In this document: piece after piece, positions 1-12,030 of the stretch
Numbering within the stretch: the first letter of the stretch is position 1
Layout of the letters: every line of letters starts with the position of its first letter
DNA from: Phialocephala subalpina
Taxonomy: Eukaryota; Ascomycota; Leotiomycetes; Helotiales; Mollisiaceae
Assembly: GCA_900073065.1 (NCBI GenBank)
Contig: FJOG01000001.1
Span: forward strand, 1,768,439 to 1,832,438
Direction: 5' to 3'
Length of the DNA: 64,000 nucleotides
Translations under genes and position numbers: made by a program
The notes under the pieces: model-generated
Seen by the model: only the letters and a program-made list of their open reading frames with translations
Told to the model about the DNA's origin: nothing
Database searches by the model: none

Positions 1-1051
1 CAATGGGAGATGCTTTGGCTTTCCGGCCCCGTCTTCCTCCTGATGTTCTTCTCGCTCCCAGAGACATCAGCAGCGACCATCCTCCTTCAACGAGCTCGTC
101 GTCTTCGAAAGTCACTCGATAAGGCAAACCTGAAATCCCAATCTGAGATTGACCAGGCGCATATGACAGCCAAAGAAAGAGCCTTCGATGCTTTGATCAG
201 TAAGTGGATGTCCTTCTTCAAGTGCCGCGGTTCTAACAACTCGCCTCACAGAGCCTTGGGAGATCAACGCACTTGACCCTGCAGTACTCTTCTCAACCTT
301 CTACAGTAAGTCCCCAAAGCCTCAGTTTCCCGTGAAGCAGCTAACAAGCTCTCAGCATCCCTGCTTTACGGCATATTTTACTCGTTCTTCGAATCCACCC
401 CAGAAGTCTTCCCAAAACTCTATCACTTCAACCTTGGCGAATCTGGACTTCCGTACCTCTCAGCTTTGGTTGCGATTCTTGTCATTGGACCTACCTATGC
501 AGCGTACTGGCACTATACCGTCGAGCGTCCGTTCGCGAAGAAGGGATTTGGGACACAGGAAGATAGATTGGTGGTAGGGCTTGTCGGAAGTTGTATGATA
601 CCTGTCGGGCTCTTCCTTTATGGTTCGTGAATCTACCCCCTTCACCTTTTTCTCCATCTGCCTTCGCTCCATGGACAGCTCGGCTGACAAAATGATTGTT
701 GTAGCTTGGACGGCAAGAGCATCGGTCCACTGGATTGCTCCTACCTTCGGAATGGGACTGAGCGTCGGCGGCACCTACCTGATCATCCAAAGTATCTTCC
801 TGTACCTGCCATTCACCTACCCAAAATACAGTGCGTCTCTGTTTGCTGCAAATGATCTCGCTCGAAGCACATTGGCAGCTGGTGCGATCCTCTTCTCTCG
901 GCCACTGTTCTTAAATCTTGGCGTTGCTGGTGGGGTTAGCCTGCTTGGAGGATTGACGATCGTTTGTGCTTTATTGCTGTATCTGTTATACAGATATGGC
1001 GCGATTCTGAGAGCAAAGAGTCGATTTGCTGTCCACGATGGTGAGAATTAG
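1..1051 (+). CDS. MFS multidrug/polyamine-type transporter, 3' part
   Basis: The C-terminal 288 residues of a major facilitator superfamily drug:H+ antiporter are present; the gene starts before the window. Exons 1-199, 252-305, 356-622 and 705-1051 join in frame, with all introns GT...AG. The PET motif after a membrane helix (LPETSAATILLQRARRLR) is the usual signature at the end of TM6 of DHA1 transporters, and it is followed by the charged central loop and about six hydrophobic helices. By family this is a plasma-membrane exporter of small toxic molecules or polyamines. The substrate cannot be told from sequence. The third intron uses a GTTCGT donor, weaker than the others. Confidence 0.85.
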
Positions 1052-1149
1052 ATGGCGGGTTGAAAGTTATTTTGACGGATGGCGTCTTGGCGACTTAAAG
1101 AATAGACTGGGATAGACGGGAATAGATAGGGGTTCTGAGATTCATGCGG

Positions 1150-2490
1150 TTTTACATGTATCTACTCAATTTGAACTCTTCACCATACTGCGCTCTTCGG
1201 ATCATGGAGCGATTACAACCTTCGATGTTCACAATCCCCGCGAGTCACATCGATTGGTCGACATCTGCCAGGATGCCTTGCAACACTTGCTTTGCTCCTT
1301 GCTACACACAGGTCAGTGAATGTTCTGAAAGATATGCCACAATGTGATTACCTTTCCTGCAACTGCTAGGCCATAAATTGCCGGTTTACCCACGAAGACC
1401 GCCTTCGCTCCAAGTGACAGAGCTTTGATGATATCAACACCTGTTCGAATGCCGCTGTCGAAAATGACGGTGAGTTTGTTACCTACTGCTTCTACTATTT
1501 CGGGAAGCATATCAAGCGATCCAACAGCGCCATCAAGTTGACGACTTGGGCCAAATTAGATCACGCAAATAACTTTTTAATGGATGTGTCTTACCTCCGT
1601 GATTGCTCACAATAATCCCATCACATCCATGCTCAACATCTAGCTTGGCATCTTCTGGGTACCGGATTCCTTTCAATACGATAGGTCCATCCCAATGCTT
1701 CTTCAACAAGGCGATTTTGCCCCAAGAATGAACAGCACCAGAAAACACGTCCCCAATCCACTCCGCAGAAGCTTCAGTGATCTTGTCTTCCGGCTCGGCG
1801 TTGAAATTCTCCTTGAAATTCTTTCCGAAAACCGGATCTGGTGAATCCAGTCCTGTTTCCAACTCACTTCATAAAAGGAATGTATGCTCCATCCAAGTCC
1901 ATTGGTCTCCATGGCAAAGCCTAGGTGTCGAGCGTTCCAGCAGGCACTTTGTATTTATTCGCTTTTGCGCGTTTCAACAAGGATGTTGTGATATCGTCGT
2001 CTTATTGCCGGTACAGTCGAAATCATCGAGGTCCTTTTCCATTCGCTTTCGCTACTTCTTCGATCGAGCAGCTCGATGCTGTGCTGAGAACATATGGGAC
2101 GCCAATTTCTGAACAGACTTCTGAGAGCCCTGTTTCTGCGTCCTCGTGGAAAATGGATTGTACTGTACGCCTATGGGCGCCATGAGAATTGGATTTTCTA
2201 AAACTCCAATGTTAGCTGTGTCTTCATAAAATATGAGGGGGAAATTGCCTACCATATTTCTCGCCAAAGAGCTCAATAGTAAGGTCTCGATGTGTCGTTG
2301 GTCGCAGCATGCGAGGCACGAGTTTCCATTGGCGAAATGCTAATCTGTTTGCATCCATTGTTGCTCTTTCTCCAGCTCCACCTGCCACATAGCTGTATGT
2401 TGTCGGTTTCAGTACACTCTTTGCTTAATCTTCGAGTTTGCGCGGATCGGTGGTTACGAGAGGCAGACGCTGATGGAACATGCCAGCTAC
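1150..2490 (-). pseudogene. Degenerate FMN-dependent 2-hydroxy-acid dehydrogenase (lactate/glycolate oxidase family)
   Basis: Read on the minus strand, nearly the whole FMN-dependent alpha-hydroxy-acid dehydrogenase fold is recognisable: a YVAGGAGERATMDANRLAF block, the LMAPIGVQ block, the IFHEDAETGLSEVC block, the catalytic-region VSNHGG, and the C-terminal DSGIRTGVDIIKAL block that binds FMN phosphate. The frame is broken repeatedly. There is TAA at 2425-2427, a 5-bp GTACA tandem duplication near 2159-2168 that shifts the frame, TGA at 2023-2025, TAA at 2002-2004, TAG at 1921-1923, a further shift near 1865-1875, and TGA at 1245-1247. The intron after NHGG no longer joins in frame, although the intron at about 2197-2248 still does. 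Two stops replace expected Trp codons (TGG to TGA or TAG), which fits G-to-A decay. No product is expected. Confidence 0.88.
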
Positions 2491-3404
2491 TCATGATTAG
2501 TTCAGGTCTCTAAAATTCTGACAGGATTCTGACCTCGGTATAACTCATTTTTGAAAAGCTCCGTACTTCCTATGTTCTTCAGTCCCCATGGACGAATTGG
2601 GGATGCTGCTTCTCCATTGTTGAGGACATGATTGCGGTGGAAATGATGAATTATATCTGACGAGAGGACATGAACTTAGGGAGTGATGACTGGAACGAAA
2701 CAATCAAACGCATATAAATACACACTCGAAGAAAGGAGATGAGCAGGTATGCTTATACTTGAGTGCCTACTTCTGCGCATACCGAGGTACGTCATCATAT
2801 GGAGCTCGGTAGTGTCTTCCTCTCAAGCGTCGACTGAATGAAAATTTTCTCATCAGTTCTGAGCATACTGTGTAAATATGTACTGATCTCAATTGAATAG
2901 GTGTTTTGAAGTTTCTGTCAAGTTGTGGGTTGTGGTAGCAAGATGATGATCGATGGATGGGATCCTCGTTCGGGTAAGCATGACCGTTGCAGCTTTTCAG
3001 ATAATAGACGAATGAAGGCCTAGAACTCGGACGACAAGACAGCTAACTTTCCAGGTTTCTTATCGTACAGTGCTGCTACTTACACTAATCCGCACATCGG
3101 GAAGCAAACAGCCTCGATCCAAAGCTGATTGAAGTCAAGTGGATACAGCACGACAATCAACCCCGCACTAAGTACCCCGCCTGCCCCAGATGATGCGGAA
3201 GCTCCCAACACCTCGGTGTGGGAAAGGTGCGACGAACGGAATAACCTTCCATAAATAAAGCCAGAGGAACCCCCCGCTCTTCCTTTCGTCAAGAATTCCG
3301 AGTCATAGTGTTGATTTGACCTATATATTTGCATTCGAATAATTCGTTTCGTCAGAGCACTTAGATTGTTCATCACTTCGAGAGAAACTGTTCAAGCCGC
3401 AGAT
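2491..3404. other. Intergenic region, nothing identified
   Basis: About 900 bases between the broken oxidase and the alcohol dehydrogenase. No coding exon or RNA gene is visible. The last few hundred bases presumably hold the dehydrogenase promoter. Confidence 0.5.
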
Positions 3405-5486
3405 ATGGCAGCCGCAACCACCCAGAAGACCTTCGATATTCCGAAGAAGTACAAGGCAATTGTCTATGACAAGCCTGGCACGATCTCGACGAAGATTGAG
3501 GAACTCGATACGCCAGAGCCGGGGGTCGGAGAGGTGCTTGTCAGACTGTGAGTGTCATGCTGATCCGAGGATGATACTCCTCAAGCTGACTGTGCCGCAA
3601 ACAGAACCCACTCAGGCGTTTGCCATAGTGATAGTGGGTATTCTCCGAGTTAATTCTTCCTCATTCAGATTGTTTCGGGATGCGTAAGACATAATTCACC
3701 TCCCGAAACCTACTTCCTCTTCCTTATTCAGCCAATTCCTCTTGAAACCTGTCTCAAAGAAGTAATACTAACTCCGAGATGTCCTGCAGTGGGCGTGATG
3801 GAGAATACATGGCGAGGACGTATGCTCCTCTGATCCTTCGTACGGCCATATATTAATCGCTCGGCAGTACCATATTTGCAAGCCACTTATTTCCACCCAA
3901 AATGCTACATTTTTGTATGAAAACTCTCAGGGCGGGGGGTTGTCTTAGGAGCTGCAAACGGAATTACAAACGGATGCGACACTTGAGACAACCGCCAACC
4001 CCGAGAGTTGCTACCTATTTTTTCAGCTTTTATAGTGCTAACTTGTTGGAGGACGCAAGCCGGGCAGGTAGGTGGGCACGAAGGCGTCGGAATTGTTCAT
4101 AAACTTGGACCAGGATCTGAAAATGGCCGAGTAAAGGTTGGAGACAGAGTAGGCATCAAGTGGATTGCATACGCTTGCGGTGCTTGCCCGCCATGTCTCG
4201 AAGGAAAAGATGGTGTTTGCTTTGTAAGTGGAGTGTCTCGTCTCGGTGTTGCCTATCTAACATGAGTCGTGCCTAGAATCAAAAGATTAGTGGATACTAC
4301 TGTAAGAGTGACTCATGATCCAGTTGTTGGGGATACCAGTCTTCATTGTCCCCACCTGCCTGGGACATTGTAGAAAATAGCTGACTTTGGATACAGATCC
4401 AGGCACTTTTCAGCAATATGCTTTGGCTCCTGCAAACTACGTCACACCCATCCCTGAGTCGCTCTCCTCCGAAGACGCTGCTCCCATGCTGTGTGCGGGC
4501 GTTACAACGTGAGTTTGTTCCATGGAGGCTGTGGAAGATTTTGGTCGCAGAACAGGCCGCATGAAAGTTAGGCGAAGCTCATGATGGTCTATTTTAGGTA
4601 TTCAGCCTTGCGCAAATCCGATGCAAAGAGTGGGCAATGGGTGGTAATCGGTATGTTCGGCCTTGTCCGGCGTCATTAATTACAACTCATGCTAACATGT
4701 GAACAGCGGGTGCTGGAGGTGGTCTTGTAGGTCCCCCTTTTCAACTGAGGAGAATCTCGCTTAATTAGGCAGGGTCACTTGGCGTGCCAAATTGGCTCAC
4801 GAGGAATGGCAATGCGCATCATTGGCATTGATCATGGAAGCAAGGAGAGTCTTGTCAAAGAGTGTGGAGCTGAGGTCTTCCTCGATATCACCAAATTCGA
4901 TGACAAGACTATCGCTGAGGAAGTGAAGAAAGTGACTGGTGGTAAGTCCTCTTTTCATTGAATCGAGTATGCCCCAATTGCTGTCCGGAAAAGCTCTTAC
5001 CAATCACCCAAAACATGTGGGACATTGAAAACTGGGCAATTGCACCTGGTCCAGAGTGCTACATAGCATGGAAAACAACACCAAGAACCTTATAGCTTAC
5101 CTCGCAAATGGGCAAAGACTCTAGTCACTGACCTCTGCTTAGGCTTGGGTGCATCAGCTGTGATCGTGTGCACAGCATCAAACAAAGCTTATGCGCAAGC
5201 TCTGGATTTTCTCAGGTTTGGTGGAACTTTGGTATGTGTAGGCATGCCAGAGGGCGACTCAGTCCCCATTGCAAAGGCATTTCCAGCTGCGATGGTGGCA
5301 AAGGAACACAACATTAAGGGTTCAGCCGTCGGTAACCAAAGAGAGGCTCTTGAGATCTTGGACATGGCAGCAAGAGGCATTGTCAAAACTCGGCTGAGAA
5401 TAGAGAAGATGGAAAATCTTACCCAAGTTTTCATGGATATGTCGCAAGGCAAAATGCAAGGCAGGGTAGTACTCGATCTCCAGTAA
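3405..5486 (+). CDS. Zinc-dependent alcohol dehydrogenase (ADH1-like)
   Basis: Ten exons give 362 residues: 3405-3547, 3605-3633, 3790-3819, 4060-4223, 4277-4301, 4397-4508, 4598-4650, 4707-4726, 4773-4941 and 5143-5486. The product is a medium-chain cytosolic alcohol dehydrogenase that interconverts primary alcohols and aldehydes with NAD(H). Visible motifs are THSGVCHSD (catalytic zinc Cys), GGHEGVG (catalytic His/Glu), the cysteine-rich loop CGACPPC...C (structural zinc), the Rossmann GAGGGLGH, and the C-terminal QGRVVLDLQ. The start lies before MAAATTQKTF. The third/fourth exon junction is the weak point: the only in-frame splice omits about six residues that relatives have before PGQVGGHEG, and the intron there is unusually long (240 nt). 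That may be a small deletion or a missed exon. Confidence 0.88.
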
Positions 5487-6621
5487 AGGGGGTGGGTAGA
5501 TGCAGATAGAAATTCGGTGTACTACAGGGGATTGTGTTGAGGCGACTTTCGTAAAGCAGGGCTGAAGTGGGACCGCAGAATGCAGTATGGTTTGACAAGA
5601 TTTGAAACTTCCAGGCAACTTCCAGAACAAACAACAGAGCCAAGCAATCAGCCAATGAGTGTCAACAGCATCGACAGCTGAACGGGCCAAAGAGGGCTAC
5701 CCCTACACTACTGCTTTGAACGGTTTCCCCGCAGAACTGACGCACTTGCAGCCATTGGCTCTTTGATATGACTCCTTGACTTACGAACCAGGTTCTTCGA
5801 GTGTACAGTAATGATGAAACTTGTGAGTTTGGTGGGGTTGCTGTGCCGCGCAGCCCTCAAAGTTGGTAATCTGAACGACGGAAAGACATAGGCCGAATTG
5901 TCACTTGACCAGGAATCGATGCAATGGTGATGTTGGAGATAAGCCTCCTGTTCTGTATGGTGCGTCTCGTGTGACTATATGCCGGATCGAAGAAGAATCC
6001 TGCTCTGAGTCGTGCTCACCAAGCAACCACAATCGTGGCCTGGAGACCTCAAATCCTCCGGCTCAGTAGATGATGCCATTTTCTCCTATTTCAAGGGTCC
6101 GGTGAGATCGATCTGAGGCGTAGAGGGGTCGGGCCAACGGGATAAAGCTGCTCGCAAAGTATTTGCCGTTGAGTGGTAGTTGAAATAAGGAGACGTTCAG
6201 CTTGCAGTCAGCCTTGAGAATATTCGCTTGGGGTCTGACCAATGACGCTAAGAATCCTACAAGGCTCAACCATCGCTCGAAGGAACCCCGGCCATCAACC
6301 TCCAACGTCCGACCATCATCTGCGGCGAGGTGCATCCCACATTGCCCCTCATGGCTCTAGTGATGAGTTCCAACGATGCTATATCATTCACATCTCTTCC
6401 GAAATCTGTTCCAGCCGGCCCTCTTGCCGACCGTTTGACCTCCCGAGAGACCACTATGAAGTATTAGCAGGGCTCAGCACAAGCGCTGGATAACATTTTT
6501 TGAACTGACTTTTGAGGGATTCTCTATAGGCAGAAGGAAGCAAACCACTTCGGTCCTTGGTATATAAGTCACATATGTGCCGCTATGGCGTTCCTAATCC
6601 AACAGCTTCCTTATATTCCTC
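5487..6621. other. Intergenic region, nothing identified
   Basis: Roughly 1.1 kb with only short overlapping open frames on both strands, none resembling a protein family. It holds the 3' end of the alcohol dehydrogenase transcript and the upstream region of the SWIM gene. A TATA-like TATATAAG lies at about 6559-6566, some 60 bases before the SWIM start codon. Confidence 0.45.
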
Positions 6622-8076
6622 ATGTCTGCGCCAGTCTCGAGCTTCAGCCAGCTCTCCCTCTCCCAAGATATGCAATATTCTCGAAGTCATGCACGCGGGA
6701 CATCTGGGGGAAGAAGCAAAGGCAAAGCCCCAATGGGACAACGCGGACCTTCGAGCCTGGCTCGAATACTGAACGATGAATCCGAGGACGAGGAGGACGG
6801 CGATCCAGAGGAAGAAGAAGATCCAGAAGAGGGACTCGATGAAGGTGCGCGGAAAGGACGTGTATTTGCACTCGACCATTGTCGACAGCATGGGCCCCTC
6901 TATGCCTTCCAAATCGCTTACGCCGAGGTCGAACCAATTTCAATTCGCATCAACACGACCGGACAAACCTGCTCTTCGGATTCTTGCAGGGAGGGTGGAG
7001 ATTGTCACCATATTGCTTGGCTTCTGGATCAACTTTCTCGGGCCATTCCAGATACGCTTGGAGCAAACGCGATCTCGGCATACGACCAGATATCTAATGT
7101 GGGCTTGGACAATGTGTGCGAGGAACTTCATTGGGAGGTCAGAGAAGGACCGGACAGCGATACGGAAGACACATGGCAACTGAAGAAAGTTTATCCGATA
7201 TCTAGAGCTGGGAGACAGACGCGGGGTATGATCAGAGAAAGGATGAATGCGATTCGCGACATTATGGCCACGTTATCTCCCCAGATTACCGACGATTATC
7301 GAAAGGACATCTTCGAAAGATTGGACAATATCTCACCAAAGCCCGTTATTGGAGACCTTGAGGCGACAATTAGCAGAGTCCTTCTCATGAATGATGAGAT
7401 CTTTTACCACTTCAAGACACTTGTCTCGCACAACATGCGTGCTGAGGACTACTTCAAGAAAGCCCTAGTCAAAGCCCAAGCCACTTGCGAAGCATTGGAC
7501 AAGTACTGCGACCTGGGACCAGTTGACGGCGACTTCGACCTCATTTGGTGTGCCAATGAGTTGACGAACATTGTTAGCTCCATCAGCGTCAATGTGATAC
7601 AACGCCAACCATTGAGCCCAGCTGCTAAGCACGAAGCAGCTAGGGCATTGGTGGGTATTCTCAGTATGGTTGTAAGAGACCGCAACAACGATGTCTATAA
7701 CAACCTCACTTGGAAGAGACAGCGAAGACACGCAGAGCCACAAATTGACCGAAATCTTTATGTGCGCCTTATTCGAAGCCCTCCTCTGAACGATGCAGCG
7801 AGCGAGAACTTTGTTCTATATGCATTGCAGGACCTGCCGGAGGCTCAGCCATTCATCGAAGAACTGCAAGCCATACTTGAACGACTAGAGGCCCAAGCCT
7901 GGGATGCACCGCAGGCCTACCGCGACAAACTGCAAAAGATCATTGCTCAGTTGAAAGGCGTACCTGTCGAGCCTCTCGAACCTCTCGAGCCTGTCGAGGC
8001 CGGTCCAAGTGCGTCATCTAGCAAAAGATCGTCTGTTGGCTCGGGTGGAAGGAAGCGTAACAAGCGTATGAAGTAA
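6622..8076 (+). CDS. SWIM-type zinc-finger protein, function unknown
   Basis: A single exon of 484 residues. The N-terminus is Ser-rich, followed by an acidic run of Asp/Glu at about residues 51-73. At about 108-132 there is a segment of form ISIRINTTG followed by Cys-x4-Cys-x5-Cys-His-His, which matches the SWIM zinc-finger pattern (CxCx(n)CxH) found in nucleic-acid-binding and ubiquitin-related proteins. The rest is helical and unfamiliar. The C-terminus is Ser/Lys/Arg-rich (GGRKRNKRMK) and looks like a nuclear localisation signal. I infer a nuclear protein, perhaps DNA- or RNA-binding. SWIM domains also occur in MULE transposases, but no transposase core or terminal repeats are seen here. 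Confidence 0.8.
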   Translation: MSAPVSSFSQLSLSQDMQYSRSHARGTSGGRSKGKAPMGQRGPSSLARILNDESEDEEDGDPEEEEDPEEGLDEGARKGRVFALDHCRQHGPLYAFQIAYAEVEPISIRINTTGQTCSSDSCREGGDCHHIAWLLDQLSRAIPDTLGANAISAYDQISNVGLDNVCEELHWEVREGPDSDTEDTWQLKKVYPISRAGRQTRGMIRERMNAIRDIMATLSPQITDDYRKDIFERLDNISPKPVIGDLEATISRVLLMNDEIFYHFKTLVSHNMRAEDYFKKALVKAQATCEALDKYCDLGPVDGDFDLIWCANELTNIVSSISVNVIQRQPLSPAAKHEAARALVGILSMVVRDRNNDVYNNLTWKRQRRHAEPQIDRNLYVRLIRSPPLNDAASENFVLYALQDLPEAQPFIEELQAILERLEAQAWDAPQAYRDKLQKIIAQLKGVPVEPLEPLEPVEAGPSASSSKRSSVGSGGRKRNKRMK

Positions 8077-8383
8077 GTAGGATATTTTCGCGGAGGATCT
8101 AATTCTTTTCTTGGCATAGATGTGGTGGATGGCCTTCATTTCTTGTTTTTATCTCGACCAATCCTGTCTTTCCCGCTTAGTCGACTTTGAAGGACACTCG
8201 TTTGTTTCATGATTGCATTTTGATTTTGATAGAAGCTCGCACAGCCGTCTTTGATAGATGCTATATTTCATCGAATATTTATTATTACCAAATCGATTTC
8301 TTGCTCTTGGCTATCTGTCTCTGATCATAATCCTTTCATTTGATGGCCACTCCGTCTCGTCAGTCTCAAGTGCTGCCACCAAT
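8077..8383. other. Short convergent intergenic region
   Basis: About 300 AT-rich bases between the 3' ends of the SWIM gene (plus strand) and the second alcohol dehydrogenase (minus strand). It presumably holds both polyadenylation regions. No gene is seen. Confidence 0.5.
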
Positions 8384-9639
8384 CTACACCATTTTCAATC
8401 CTGACTTTTTCTCATTCTCTATCGCTTCTTCGTCAATCAAAACGACCGGTTTCCCTTGCATCTTCCCTGAATGGGCGAGCTCGACGGCCTTTGGAACTTC
8501 CTTGATTCCCTTGAAGGTGTTCGTTTTGACCTTGATATTGTTTTTGGACACGACCTCGAGCATCTTCTTGCATTCGCCCCGTGAACCTTTTTGTGTTAAT
8601 AACTTATCGGCAAGCTTGGACTAAGATACCTACTTGTAAGACTTCCATGGATTCTAATATCTCGGAAGACGAGCTCAGCGAACGGCACGCTAACGTTGGG
8701 TGGTTGTGCAATCTGGACAAGGATGCCTATGATAGTTAGTGACCTTGATTGGTAGCAACAGTACCTGATTGGTGGCTTACTATGCATCTTAGTTACGGCT
8801 GCTCTGGTCGCTGCTGCGGACTCATGGTCGCTCACATTGAGCGTTGCATCGGCCCCCTGACCGCCCGTGACTTTCTTAACTTCTTCAACTACCTTCTCCT
8901 TGCTCTTGCGGGCATCTCTGATGGTATCGGCACCACACTCTTTGGCAAGAGCAAGACCTTCATCACGAGCATCGATGTCGATGACTCGAAGTCCAAGTGC
9001 CTTTGCGAACTGCACACCTAGATGGCCCAACCCTCCTCCTCCACCGACAATCGCAACACTTTCGCCGGACTTCAACCCAGCTCTCACGAGACCTCCCCAG
9101 ACCGTGATACCAGCACAAGCTAACGGAGCTGCGGACTGGAAGCTGACATTATCAGGAAGATGACAGCATTCTCGGCCGTCAACAACTTCGTACTCAGCAA
9201 AGGAGCCGTCTACAGTCACACCCAGGTAACCTCCAACGTTGGCACAATACTGTTGGTCGCCTTCAGGCCCAAGGCAGTCAGCACAGGCACGACAGCGATG
9301 GTAAGTCAAACTACATAACACTCTGTCTCCAGGTTTGAATTCAGAGATCGCGGATCCAACTTTGACGACAGTGCCGGAACCTTCGTGAGAGGCAATGCAG
9401 GGGAGTTTGGTTCCCATCAGACCATCGGTTACCATGCCGTCCGTGTGACAGAGAGAACCGACTGCTACTTTTACCAGCATGTCATTTTCATCTAAGTTCT
9501 TGCCTGGAGTTGGGAGTTCGGCGATCTTGTATGGTTTTTTGAACTGATTTTGTGAGTACGGGATGAATGTGGGATGTCAGAGCGTTCATACCTCAACAAC
9601 TTGGGCAGCAAGCATTTTCTCGGGGATTTCGATTGCCAT
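8384..9639 (-). CDS. Zinc-dependent alcohol dehydrogenase, second copy type
   Basis: Four exons on the minus strand (9592-9639, 8781-9543, 8634-8726, 8384-8586) join in frame to 368 residues. It is a medium-chain zinc alcohol dehydrogenase. GSLCHTDGM carries the catalytic Cys, ASHEGSG the His/Glu pair, CRACADC plus a later Cys the structural zinc, and GGGGGLGHLG the NAD(P) Rossmann turn. It is clearly diverged from the enzyme at 3405-5486, with a different N-terminus and a longer structural-zinc loop, so it is not a recent duplicate. The second intron can be read through in frame, so ORF-only annotation would wrongly keep about 54 intronic bases. The start is MAIEIPEKML. The substrate is unknown; relatives act on propanol or aromatic alcohols. 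Confidence 0.88.
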
Positions 9640-10149
9640 TTTAGCTTTTATTGGCATAAATGAAATTTCGATTAAACTCTCAAACAATGAATTTATTGAG
9701 AAGAAAGAAATATTAGATCCACTTCTTGTATTGAGAAAATCGGCGTTGTTCATGCGGGGGGGAAGGAAACTTTCGGAGATATCATTCCAGCTGACATCAC
9801 CACCGGCCACCCAACGGCTGTTTGTTCCATCCCTTCCTCATCGCAAGCTTCTACCAATCGTTCCTTCCCACATTCCAGCCTTTTCTAAGTCGCTTTTTAG
9901 CTTTGAGACGAAGCTTCCATCTAAATGTTCCATGCAGCACAACTAGTCAGCTGCATTGGGAATAGCCTCATCATCCCTGTCGTCTCACGTATCAACAACC
10001 CCAATCGTCATCTTGCAGGAACCATCTTGAACATCTTCACGGCTACAACCATCTCCCGTCCACCCATGCCTTCGAATTAAACCCTTATCGGCAGCTCCCC
10101 CCTCTTTTCATCTACAGTGTGGGGCGCATCTTGTTCCCCGCCTCGAAGG
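9640..10149. other. Divergent intergenic region
   Basis: About 510 bases between two divergently transcribed genes, the alcohol dehydrogenase (minus) and the acid phosphatase (plus). It must contain both promoters. No clear regulatory motif was recognised. Confidence 0.5.
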
Positions 10150-12030
10150 ATGAAAGCCGCCATGTCAAACGACACCAATTGGGAGTACAAGAGCCTGGAA
10201 GCTCTCGAACAAGATGGAGTCTCCAAGTGCTGCAAGAGTTCGAAACAGAAACGGATATTGAAGAACGCGGCAATCGCCTTGGTCTCGATTATTATGTTAT
10301 ACTGCACGTTCGCCATGCTTTTCAATAATTTCTTGCTGCTTGCCGCCTTCACCACTGCAAAGGCGGCGACGATACCAGGCACGGGAGCAGAAGCAGCTTC
10401 TTCGACGAAAGTCCCGCAGTATTTCCAGACGAGTCCGGAATTATGGGCTGGACCAACAGCCACTGGGAGAGCGCCATTCCTTGCGCAGACGAACCCGGTG
10501 GAATTTGCTTCGACCGTGACTTTCGTCCCAAATCAACCTCTTGAGACTGCAGTACCAATCGTGGGAGCAAGTCAGAACCAAAGCATTTTTCAGCTTATGG
10601 GACAGCTTTCGCCTTATTTCTCTAATCCGACTGGATTTGGCGTCAATGAATATCCATTGCCGCCTGGAGCCAATATCACGCAGGTGCAGGTGAGTGGTCC
10701 TGATTGTGTGCTCGAATTCAATGTTGATCACCAATAGATGCTCTCCCGTCATGGTTCTCGTTATCCAACGACTGGTGCCAACGTCCAGACTTTCGGTGCG
10801 AAGGTGGCAAATCTCGCCGGCAAGTTCAAAGCTAGTGGAGCTCTCACTTTCTTGAACAATTGGAAGTACGAGCTCGGTGCCGAGATTCTCGTCCCAAGAG
10901 GACGCCAAGAACTTTTTGATAGTGGTATTCTCCATTACTACCAGTACGGTCAGCTGTATAATCCATACAGCAAGATCATTGTCCGAACCACGACGCAGGA
11001 TCGTATGCTGAAGGTCTGAGCTCTTTCATCCTAACTTTCTTGCTTGGATGCTAATGTTCGACAGAGTGCTGAGTACTTCATGGCAGGGTTTTTTGGTCTC
11101 GAATGGACCAACAATGCGACTATCGAAGTGATCATCGAGTCAGCAGGCTTCAACAATTCTCTGGCTGGTTACGACAACTGCGTTAACAGCAACAACTACC
11201 GCTCTCAAGGCGGTATAAATGCAACCTTGGCGTGGGTAGAGACGTATCTCCAAAATGCCACCGCGAGGTTCCAATCAATGATCTCTCCTGAGTTCAACTG
11301 GACAGTTGGCGATACGTATGCTGCGCAGAACATGTGTCCATACGAAACAGTGGCTTACGGCTACTCGGCTTTCTGCAACCTCTTCATCTACTCCGAATGG
11401 GAGGGCTTTGAGTACAGTCTCGACCTGATGTTTGCTGGAGGATCCAGCTTCCAATCCCCAACTGGCCGTGCTGTTGGAATTGGATATGTCCAGGAAATTG
11501 TTGCCAGACTCCAGAACCACACACTCGGATACTCGGGGTCACAAATCAACACCACGCTTGACAACAACACCGTCACCTTTCCTTTGAACCAAAGCCTTTA
11601 CTTTGATTTCAGTCATGATACGAACATCATGAGTATTTTGACCGCATTTGGGTTCAAGCAATTCAACACGCTCCTACCAGAAACCAGCTACCCAGGACCA
11701 CACAACCTAACAGTCAGTCATTTGGAACCATTCGGCGCAAGACTTGATATGGAAGTGATCAAGACTCCTCACCCCCTCTCAGTCGACAGAGAATACCTCG
11801 ACGGCGAGGAAACGACATATATCCACTTCATTCTGAACCAAAGGACGCTTCCACTGGGATTTAGCTTCCCGGAGTGTGGTGCTGATCGTTTGGATGGATG
11901 GTGTGAATTGGATACGTTTTTGAAAGTCCAAGAGAACAGTACCGCCTTGGCAAATTACGATTATGCTTGCAATGGGGACTATGCTGCTGTTCCATATGGG
12001 AGGGTCACAGATGGTGCACCAAATAACTGA
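10150..12030 (+). CDS. Membrane-anchored histidine acid phosphatase (phytase-like)
   Basis: Exons 10150-10689, 10738-11013 and 11065-12030 give 593 residues. This is a histidine-phosphatase superfamily member (branch 2), which hydrolyses phosphomonoesters through a phospho-histidine. The catalytic RHGSRYP lies at about residues 184-190, and the proton-donor pair His-Asp (FSHDTN) at about 456-457. There is no cleavable signal. Instead a short basic cytoplasmic tail (KCCKSSKQKR) precedes one membrane helix at about 39-67, which makes it a type II membrane enzyme with its catalytic domain outside the cytosol. Many N-x-S/T sites and paired Cys residues support a secretory location. The start at 10150 was chosen as the first ATG; ATG at 10162 is the alternative. 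A second, unrelated-looking member lies at 43371-45072. Confidence 0.9.

Noticed and set aside
6622..8076. SWIM protein as a MULE transposase remnant
   Set aside because: There is no DDE core, no terminal inverted repeats, and the single intact frame has a nuclear-protein layout.
3405..9639. The two alcohol dehydrogenases as a tandem duplication
   Set aside because: They differ in exon structure, N-terminus and structural-zinc loop and lie on opposite strands, so they are old paralogues at most.
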